Source of the DNA: Hymenopellis radicata
Lineage: Eukaryota > Basidiomycota > Agaricomycetes > Agaricales > Physalacriaceae
Direction: 5' to 3'
Assembly (NCBI GenBank): GCA_015501595.1
Contig: JADNRX010000311.1
Coordinates: 1 to 64,000 of the forward strand
Length of the DNA: 64,000 nt
In this document: one piece after another, positions 33,243-42,921 of the stretch
Numbering within the stretch: the first letter of the stretch is position 1
How the letters are laid out: the number at the start of each line of letters is the position of its first letter
The notes under the pieces: generated by a model
Database searches by the model: none
What the model saw: the letters and a program-made list of their open reading frames with translations, nothing else
What the model was told of the DNA's origin: nothing
Translations under genes and position numbers: made by a program

Positions 33243-36200
33243 CATCAGGAAAAGTGGTCCTGCCATTGAGGAGACCCAGGCCAACTATAGGGCATATGGT
33301 TGACTTAGGGCATATAAGTCCGGAATACACATAGGTCTCCGTAAGCCACAGTCCACGGGTGCCCCATTCCTGAGTCAACCTCAAGTCAACTTTAACTGAC
33401 TTGAGTCACGTTTCGGAGACCCCATGTTAACTAATAAACAACTTTAGCCTACTCAAGGAAACCTAATATATATCTAAACTAACTCAAAATCAAACAGGGT
33501 ATGCTTTGGGAGAACTAATTAGTGTTCAGATACAAGCAGTTAATCACAGCAAGTCAAGATTCTGCATGAAATAGCTGAAATTGAAATATACTCGCTACTA
33601 ATCAACAGAAACTATCTACGAATGCTATGCTGGTAAGTTCGCTCAGTCGGGATGTAACCATCGTCATCCAAGCGGACGTGTCTAGGGTGTTCAGCAGGTC
33701 ATTGTCGTCGTGGTGCTCACCCTCGTCTTCACACCGGTACGTGTCGCCGTGTTTGTCCTAGGTGCTCGTTGTCGTACTGGTCTGGGTGCTCCCATCAGGC
33801 TTGTCGAAGTGCACATGCATATTGTTGGGCTTGACCAGGTGCTCGTCATCGTGCTGGTTTGGGAGCTCTATCATCCTTGTCCTGCTGCTCGTGTCATCCT
33901 CAGTTGGGATATCCTTGTTGGGTACCCGTCCTTGCTGGTGTTGCCGTCTCATCTCCGTGCTGTCCTAGTGGGCCGGTGTTCGTGTCCTTGGCTGGAAGTT
34001 GGCGCCGTCGCGCTCGTCCTAGTGCTGGCCGTCGCGCTCGTCATGGTATTGGCGTTATCCCGGTACTGGTGTCATCGTGCTCGTCCCGGTACTGGCCTTG
34101 TCGGGCTCGTCCTGGTATTGGTGTTGGCCCATCCCGGTACTGCCGTCGTCGCTGGTCCCAGTGCTTGCTGGTGTGGTCGCTCGTCCCGGTACTAGTGTCG
34201 TCGCTCGTCCCCATGCTGGCGGCGTCGCTCGTCCCGGTACTGGTGTCGTCGCTCGTGCCGGTGCTGGTGTTCGTCCCCATGCTGGCGTTGTCGCTCGTCC
34301 CCATGCTGGCGTGGTTGTGCTCGTTCCGGTGTGCCGGTGCTTGCGTCTGTGCCCGGTAGTTGGCGTTGTCGCGCTCGTCCTCGTCGGGTACTAAGATGGA
34401 GATTGGTCAGTAAGCATCAGGAAAGAAGACACAAACAGCGCACCTGAACCATGGCATGAAGATGGTAGTGGTGCAACGGTTGCGCGATAGCCCTCATGTT
34501 ATGGATGGTGGTGGTATGAGTAAGAGGAAGAGAGATGATTGAACTTGGGTCGGTGGTCTAGGCGTGTGAAGAGCGTGGGCTTCGTCGTCATCATCCGGGA
34601 CGAATCATCATTGACTGTCGGTCGTAGTCGTCGTGGGTCCTTGCTCCGACCTTGTCGTCGTATCATTGTCCTTATATTGTGGTCGTGGTAATCGTAGGTC
34701 ATCATGCCGCGTCGACTGCCACTGCATAGTCAGTCGTAAAGGCAGAAGAAATCAGCAACGACGCACATCCAATACCAATCATGCCTAAGTTCAGTGGCGT
34801 TGCGATGAAGTCTGTGGTGGTGGTGAGCGATCGAGGAAAAAACCAACCAACGTGTGATCATGACGTGGCGAGCCGACACGAGAGGCACACCTAGAAATAT
34901 TGTCCTGTCCAAGGTCTTGTCCGACGTCTAACTATCAGTTAGCAGCGGCACCCTAACAATGAGAACAGGAGACACCTGTTTGACAGCGGGCCTACAAAGG
35001 CCTGCTCAAGGTCGGCCTGCCTCTACATAGGCCGGCTGTCAAATTGTGTCTGCCATTGATGAGAGGGCAGCTGCTGTCTGTCGAATGCAATGGTGATGGT
35101 GATGGTGAGACGTGGTGTCCAGTATTTGGGTAGTGGGTACCGTCGATCATGGTAGTAGAAGACAAGGTGCGTGATCAGTCGAACTGCTCATATCGTACAG
35201 CTTCTTTATGTCCTGCCTCAAGCAGTTGTCAAGTAGATACCTAGAGACAAGAAATCGATATTTCACTGAGAATATTTCCGTATGCTGCATTGAGAAACAA
35301 GAAATGCAGCCTACATGAGTGGGTATCGTAATGTGGTGACTTTCCCATATCACTCATCCCGAGTGTCGAGTCTTATTCATGCCTGCCGACAATCCCCCAA
35401 GCAATGGCGTGAGGGCAGTCGGCGTGCATGATACAGTCTCAACCACGTACAGTCTCTGTGGATCGTTACAACCCACAGAGCCTGTGGTGGTGGTGAGACT
35501 GGGCGTCGGACACAGCGATGGCCATTATTGGTGACCCCGATGGACAGCAAGGTATCAACGGACAAAGATCGTATACTCGGCCCAGGCATACTCTCTAGGG
35601 AAGACAGATACTACGTAGTACGGGACAACCTTGTACAGAGCAGAAAAAATAACGCACCATTCTGAAATTGGATAGCGTCTAGGATGCTACCAAGCTTCTA
35701 GTCCAGACCGAGCCCAATTAGCAATAGATACAGCCTAATGCTTGTCGAACATATTTCCGCCTCATCGTGAAGTGTTGATCCGTCCTTGTTCAAATGGCGC
35801 CGTCCCAGAGATGAGCGCGAGAGAACTCGAAGCGCATCCAGAGGCAGGGAACCAGAAAGAACCTCAACAGGCCAAAGAGACACAAGAAAGCGAATAAAAC
35901 CAGACAGAAGAGGCCCAAGAAGTTTTAAGTCAGAAGCACGTTGTCGTTGACGCGCCATGGCGGGAGCAAGAGGAGATAAGACTTGTCAATCTGATCAGTC
36001 GGACTTGAACTGATGAGTCGGATGACCGAGTTTATACTCGATCATCTCTCGTCCTTACCACTAGCCACCAGCATTGCTCGTCGTCGTCGCATTTGCTCCG
36101 CGGCTTCCAACGGCCGCGTATGGAGAGGACAACTTTTCGCGGTTTTGCTCTCACGGCGAGCACAGGACGACCTCCCGGACGGAGCAGCAACACTTGGAAC

Positions 36201-37965
36201 AAACGTCCCCGGACTTCATTCTCCGTTCTGCTCTTACGCCGAGCAACGCCTCCGCGTAAACCTCCAGGACGGAGTCGCATCACATTCAGACGACGACGCC
36301 GGTTTCAAGAAGATGGCTTTGCGCCTCCGAGGACAAGAGTTTGGATTCGGACTGGATGGCGTCGTGGACCAGCCGAAACGGTGCGTACTGTTGCTCGGTT
36401 TTTATTTTGTTTTCATTTCAGCACGAGGTCCGCTGTCTCCAATTGATTCTTGTCCTCAAGAGCCGGGATTACTTTCTGCGCCGAAGTCGGAAGTTAGGAT
36501 TGGGCTGGCTGGCGTCGTGGACGCGCCCAGCCTGAACGGTACGTATTTCCTGTTCGTTACTCTATTTCCTTCTAATTCAACAGCAAGCAGTGCTACTCCT
36601 CCCACCACCATACACTTCTCCAATTCCGTCTCACCGCTGGAATAAATGCGATCGCGTAAGCCCTCTATCGAGGCCGCTCTGAACGTGCGACCGCCAGTAG
36701 TTATGCCCGGAGACGACCACTTTCCCCTGCTCGGTGATTTCACTCCGACTTCCAACAGCCGTGGTGGAAAGGACGACTTTTTGGATGACGGCGCCGCGCT
36801 GCAAGAGGCTGGATGAGCCCCGCGCTGTCGTGTGTACGCCCGCCACAAGTTAGAAGGCGAAATACGGGGTACAGATGACGCGTCGTCCTTCAGGACGGAG
36901 CAGAAACACTTGTGGACGACACTGCCCTCTCCGTTTCCATGTCAGTGCCTAGATTTGGGAATTGAGGTGGACGGCGTCGCGCATCCAGCCTAAACGGTAC
37001 GTGTTTCCTGTTTGTTCTTCTAGTTTCTTCTAATCCGAAAGCAATCAGTGCTACTCCTCCCACCGCCACACTCTCCTCTCGCCCTACGTCGTTCGCCCAC
37101 CGCTGGAATAACTGTGGATCGCGCTCTGTCGAGGCGGCTCTGTTGAATATGCTGCTGCCAGTAGTCGCGATGGGAGACGACCACTTTTCGCTTTGCTGCT
37201 CTTTCGGCGTACAGAGTACGAGCATGTCATGCTAGAGGATGGAGCAGCAACGTATCTCGACAATGGCTCCGGGCTCCAAGCAGCTGGACGAGCCCTCCCG
37301 TGCCATCGTGTTCGCCCCGCCAATGAGCCTACGAATTGGAATTTGGGCCTGATGGCGGCCTGGACGCGTTGAGCCCAACACGGTGCATATTTCTTATTTA
37401 TTTTGTTCTATTACTAATTGAATTCAACGTGCTTTTCTAGGCTTGCCATCATCACCTGCGTGAGCCCCGGCAAGGCAGCACTACTGCACAGTGATAATGC
37501 TCTGCATCCTGAAATTGAGGCCGTCGTCAAGTTATTCTCGGCCACAGCTGTCGCGACTCGCCATCGTCAAAGACAGGCTCTTTATAGCCGCGGCCCGGCG
37601 ATGTCCTTCGTCCCTTTGGAGTTTGTTGTGACTGGTGACACTCCCGTAGATATTTTCGCATTCATAAAAAGTAGTTAGTTCAGTTGTATAAGTACTATGT
37701 AGGATTTCATGAATTTGAGCTGTCTTTTATGTGGCGTAATGCAAATGTGAGTATTCAAGGTAAACATGTACAACTGTAGCTGCCTTCAGAATATACCCCT
37801 CTACCAAGTTCTCCGTAGTCTGCTTAAGTTGACTATTGAGTTGCCCCAAGTTGACTATCAAGTTGAGTCAAGTCAACTATCAAGTTGTGTGAAGTCAGCC
37901 AGAGTGACTATGTGCACTCTGGTAAACTAGAGGTATAGCTCTATCCCTGAGGCAACTAAATGCTA
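33243..37965. mobile_element. R2: CATCAGG-ended repeat inserted in gypsy pol
   Basis: The left end CATCAGGAAAAGTGG follows TA (33241-33242) inside the gypsy linker. The body is nearly identical to R3, with single-base differences and a few small gaps. At 37964-37965 (TA) it is split by element X. Its last 10 bases, AAGCCTGATG, reappear at 42912-42921, followed by TA and the rest of the gypsy, with about 7 bases lost compared with R3. The hairpin is at about 35376-35432. Confidence 0.85.
37418..37678 (+). CDS. Terminal exon-like frame at the right of R2
   Basis: After a strong acceptor (GCTTTTCTAG, about 37440) a frame reads RLAIITCVSPGKAALLHSDN, then EAVVKLFSATAVATRHRQRQ and SFVPLEFVVTGDTPVDIFAF, ending TAG at 37676-37678. 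It follows a donor ACGGTGCATATT near 37381. R3 carries the same frame with one or two changes. It looks like the last exon of a gene carried by R, upstream exons being repeated and decayed. Family unknown. Confidence 0.35.
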   Translation: MNSTCFSRLAIITCVSPGKAALLHSDNALHPEIEAVVKLFSATAVATRHRQRQALYSRGPAMSFVPLEFVVTGDTPVDIFAFIKSS

Positions 37966-40900
37966 CATCAGGAAATGCCCTATTGCGTTTAAGCATCCCA
38001 AGTCTGATGTCTCCGTAACATCAAACTTAAGGCTGCAAAAGTGACTTAAAGCTCTAAAAGCAACTTAAGTTCAGTATCTTGTAAACATAATACTTAAGTT
38101 ACCTCAAAGCATCTCAAATCCCTTTAGGATTACTGCTTCCATTACATTTAACTTCACACATCTCAAATCCCTTTAAGGTTAGCGCTTCCATTATATTAAC
38201 TATAAGATGTCTTAATCTAAGATGTGCCGATACATCTATCTCAAGTTGCATCAAGCAGACTGCCGAGCTCACTTTCAATGGCTTCTGAGACATTACTATA
38301 TAGGTACACATGTAGAGAATGCCTATAGTCAATGTAGTTCTAAAGTTGAAGGCCGTACCACATCTGAATGGCATCCTGGCGGGAAGAACAATACTTCAAG
38401 AGACGCACGCTGTGGTACGGCACCATTAGCGGGCGCCGGAAAGCGGGAAGATGCCCATCTGCGGGCTCTGCTGGATGACGGCCATATAGTTGGAGGATGA
38501 CATCGGTCTCCAATCTAGCCGCGTCGGGCGCGCTGCTTGGACCAAGCGAGGAAGGTCCTTAGCGAAGACGTTAATGTCGATAAGATGGTGGCTGGCACGC
38601 CCGAGGTAGCAAGTTTTCCGACATGGTCCGCCCGCTGTAGATTGCTGATACGCTGTAGAGGGCGAGCGGGTGGAATTGTACTGTGAGGCGCCCATGCGCG
38701 AGGTCTGCTGGTAGACGGCCCTATCATTGGAGGAGGGACGCGTAAATGTGGGGAGCCCGTGCACTAGAAGAAACGATGTAAGCACGGACCACGCTTGCAG
38801 AATGAAATGAGCGTACCTTGAGCAGCGACTCGGTATAACGGGGAGCCTCGGTCGAGGGCTTACGCGTCTAGCGAGAGCCAGCAGATGTACGCATAGACAC
38901 GGACAGCGGCGAACAGAAGAGGGAAGATAACAGCTGCTGCCACGGCACCCTTGGTGATATGGGACCCAGAGCTCTCCGTGGCGGCACCGACAACCTGCAC
39001 ACCCGAATCGGTTCGAGCGGATCCAACGCAACGGCCCTCGAAATCATTATCGTCGTCCGCAGCCTCGTTAGAGGGCTTACGCGGCCAGCGGGGCCGCCGG
39101 GGCTCTCCCGCAGACAAAGTCAGATCACAGGGAGGCAAAGTCGGTCTCCAAGACTATGGACAGTCCTTCTCCAGGGGAAGATTACGCAATGTCGATCTCT
39201 GTGACAGTAGGCGACGACGCAAAGTCGGTCGCGGGTATGCTGATGGCTGTGGTGGTGGCTGGAAAGAGGGAGCACGACGCCGAACAGCTTCGATCGCTGT
39301 GCGGATCCTTCGAACCGATTATCCGATTGCGCGCGGAAAGAGTCAACCTACTCGTCGGCTGAGGAGATAGCCACTGCCCTTGTTCCACTTTTTGGCGCCG
39401 ATGATGCTGGACAATGTGTGGCTCGACGACTCGTTCAGGCAGTTGAATTGTTGGAGATCGAGGAATTGAAGCAGAGAGACCTAGGTCAATGTCAGCCTTG
39501 TCGACGATCAGAGGCGCTAGAGTCGCACATCCGCGTCCTTCGAGAGAACATGTCTTGAAATTGCCAGTGCTAGTGCCGAACGCTTCGGTGTCAGTCAGCG
39601 TCGTGACTGTTTGTTCGCGCTCGCGTCGAGGTCGTTTATGTAGTAGGAGCAGTGGTAGGAGGCCATCGGGCTGGGATTGTTTGGGCGCGGAAAGATTTTG
39701 CTTCCGCGGTGAGGAAGACGTTGACTGGAGTAGGGCTTTTATGTGGGGCGGTGATGTGGTGGGATGAGAGGGAGAGTCGCGATTCGATTGCCCGCATGGA
39801 CTGCCGTACTGTCGGAATCAACGACTGCCGTGCAGTCAGCGTCGATAACTGTGGACAACAAAAAAAGACGTACCTGCACACTGCCCAGCAAGCAAGCGGG
39901 CCAGCGCAGTCTCATCCTTCTCTCGTGGGGTCGTGGTGAAGGTGCGCGCTCTTGATGCGGACTTCCTCTGCGACTCCATATTTCAATGTCATGCTGCCCG
40001 TCGTCCGGGACTTACGCGGCCATGCATACTACAGTCGGCTCAGCGGCTTGGTGAGAGGTCGGGTCGGGTCAGAAGGAGACGACGCAAAGTCGGTCTCCGT
40101 GATCATGGCGACGACTCAAAGTCGGTCGCGGACATCGCAGATGGCGCAGTATCACGACTGTTGAAAGCCGTGGTCGTGGTTTGTCGTCCTGAGGGTCGTC
40201 GGCATCGTTGGTGGTAGTAAGAAGCAAAGAGATGAATCCGAACGCTGTTCGGATTCCCGGTCCGAATCGCCGCCGCCAAATCTGGCGGACGTTGACAACA
40301 ATGGCGGGGGAATGAGACGTCGGTGAGCCCTGGGACTTAGTGGGGATAGTACTGTATGGGTTGTAAGTGCATCTCATGAATTGCATGGAAATTTGAATGT
40401 ATGACACTTATCGTGTATCAGAGCTTGCAACTACTTGCACGCAATATACTTCGACGACCAGAATAATTCGGTGTGAATCGCGGCCGCTAGATTTCTTGCC
40501 TCAGCAGATATCTAAACCCATGTTATAGATATTACAGGTGAGATATGGGTAGCCGGTGAGTAGGAAGGGGCTAGAATGCTCATTATATCCAAATAGTGAA
40601 TGGGATACTTGCTATGTTAGCAAATTCCCGACATACCTTGTTGTAGTAGCACCTGAATATACCTGGGATCAACATTAGATATACATGGCAGCAAATACCG
40701 ACAATTGTTTTGCTACTCCGAGCTCTTCGTCGTCGTTCCGAGCGACGTTGAGGATGCTCTGAGCACGATCCGGCACGATCCGGCAAATGCCGGATCGTGA
40801 TCAGAGTCCATTGCTCGTCGTCTCTTCTTATCTTACCACCACGACGACACCGCATCCAGCCTCGGATTTTTATCTGGGGCCTCTCCTTCTATTTTCTCTC

Positions 40901-41734
40901 ATGCTCTTACCTTTGGATCCCCGGACTCGTCTTCACGGCTTCCAACAGCCGTGGATGACATCTAATTTCAAGCCCTTTAACGACAAGGCTCACGGACAGC
41001 CCAACACGGAAGCGCCGTTGCGCTAGGACAACACGGGCTGCTACAGAACCCCCCGCCCTACCGGTGCACAGGATTCAAACATGGTTTTGGGTTGGATTAG
41101 AGGTGCCGCGTCGTCTGCTAGCAACGCGGCGCCATTTGGTGCGTTTATTTCTTACAATTTTTTTCCTACGGCCTGCATCGTCACTGACTACATGCCAGCA
41201 GTCTCGCTGTGGTCTTAATTCCCCACCAAGTCCCCAGATTCCGCTTCCCAAGAATTTTGCGAAGTCAATTTGCCGCCGGCACGTGAGGCCACGTATGCCT
41301 CACGTGCCGGTTGGTTTAAATTCCGATCGGAGTGCAGGGACTTGGTCATTCGCCTTGTCCTCTTACCATCACCTCCACACTCCCACACCGCTGTTGCTTT
41401 GCGCATGGCCTCTCGACCAAGTGGAGGCTTACCGACGCTGCCTTGTGCACGTCGTTTGACGGCACTGCTTTGCGCATGTCGACTTGCAGAGTCTGCATCG
41501 TCGTGTCGTGTCATCACCATCCAGAACGGCGACGACGATGCTGGTGCGACGTCAGCAGGTGCGGGTGTTCCTTTTTTGTCTTCTTTTTCTACTGTCATTG
41601 GAGTCCTAGATGCGGCCACCCTCCTTCCTGCGACGACAAGGATAATGTGCTTCGGCATAATGAGCACGACGACAAGGCCAATCACCGAGACCTTGACATG
41701 CGAGGACGAGCACGACGACGACTCCGCCAAGGAC

Positions 41735-42110
41735 AAGGCCGATACGTACACCGAGGACGAGGCCGATACGCACACCCAGGACGAGGCCGATACGCACACC
41801 GAGGACGAGGCCGATACGCACACCGAGGACGAGGCTGATGCCTACACCGAGGACGAGGACAACTCCACGTACACCGAACTCCACGTACACCGAGGACGAG
41901 GACGACTCCACGTACACCGAGGACGAGGACGATGCCACGCACCGAGGACGAGGATGACCACAATTACATGTACACCGAGGATGAGGATGAGCACAACGAC
42001 ATGTACACTGAGGTTGAGCACGAGGACACGTACCGGACGAGGATGAACACCATGGCATGTACACTGAGGACGACACCATACGCTGAGGATGTGGATCAAC
42101 ACAAGGACAC
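41735..42110. repeat. GAGGACGAGGCCGATACGCACACC minisatellite
   Basis: About four close 24-base units at 41745-41850, then looser GAGGACGAGGA / CGTACACCGA units to 42090. Open frames (Asp/Glu/Thr-rich on plus, Arg/Pro/Val-rich on minus) follow from the repeat and are not called as genes. Confidence 0.7.
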
Positions 42111-42142
42111 ATATCTATGCTCTGGTTCCCAATATTATGCTA

Positions 42143-42375
42143 CTGTACACTTTAATTCAATTCGTCGGTCACGGGTCACAGGCGACCCGAAATCGACGAA
42201 AAGTCACAGCGGTCACAGCGAAAATCCCAAAAAAATCATCGGCGGGGCCCCCGCCAGCCTCCCGCCGCAGCTCCGCCACGGCGGCAATTACTATATATGG
42301 TAATTCGATGAATCCATAATTTCGTCGGACTGGTCACAGGTCACATGGGCCGACGAATTGAATGAAAGTCTACAG
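42143..42375. mobile_element. TA-flanked MITE, 233 bp
   Basis: Ends CTGTACACTTTAATTC and the inverted CTGTAGACTTTCATTC, continuing AATTCGTCGG on both, with TA at 42141-42142 and 42376-42377. The centre GGCGGGGCCCCCGCC and TATATATGG resemble 27725-27946 closely. It is nested in X. Confidence 0.85.
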
Positions 42376-42921
42376 TAGATAGTTTCCATTTGGTATATGT
42401 ATTGTATTATATGCACTGCCTGTGAGTTTTAACATTTATTATCTGGATTATTTTGCTTGATTAAGGTCTATGTGATACATCGTCTTTTGAGATATTTAGC
42501 AAAGAGACATCTGCTTTATGTCACCCTTAGAGAGCTTTTTAGTGGCTTTGTGAATGGCTTGCCGTGTCTTTTAAAGTATTGTATAGGTATCTTTGGAGAA
42601 GGTTATCAGAGATATTAGTCTTAGGCTGACTTCGAAGTGCTTTATGATAGCTTTGGGAGTGCTTTTTGAGTAACTGAAAGATATACCAAAGTCATCTTTG
42701 GAGAAGGTTCTCTGAGACATGTGCTTTATGCTAACTTTGAAGAGCTTTTTCATGGCTTTCGGAGCAACTTAAGGTGTCTTGGAGTAACTTAGAGTATATG
42801 TCTCCGGTAACCTTCTCCGAAAGTAACTTTGCAGCCTTCTAGCTTTTGCAGCCTTTAAGCACTTTAAGTTATCCTAAGTCGTCTAAACGCATATAGGCCT
42901 TTCCAGATGTAAAGCCTGATG

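Larger units (their letters stand above)
37966..42909. mobile_element. X: 4.9 kb CATCAGG-ended element nested in R2
   Basis: Left end CATCAGGAAATGCCCTAT and, inverted, right end CATCTGGAAAGGCCTATA, continuing TGCGTTTAA / TGCGTTTAG, so the inverted ends extend about 30 bases. TA flanks both sides (37964-37965 and 42910-42911). Contents: CTTAAG-rich outer parts; 38.4-40.3 kb with GAGGGCTTACGCG (38857, 39075), GGGACTTACGCGG (40010) and ACGCAAAGTCGG words; a minisatellite at 41.7-42.1 kb; a 233 bp MITE. It has no recognisable transposase. It resembles R in ends and layout but little in sequence. Confidence 0.75.

Noticed and set aside
36013..36645. 210-220 codon plus-strand frames in R2 and R3 (36013, 48726)
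   Set aside because: They run through several good GT..AG intron-like blocks and differ in reading between copies after small indels; better read as exon-intron repeats.
41270..42046. 258-codon Asp/Glu/Thr-rich frame
   Set aside because: The protein is the translation of the 24-base minisatellite and runs into the CG-rich MITE; opposite-strand frames are equally open.
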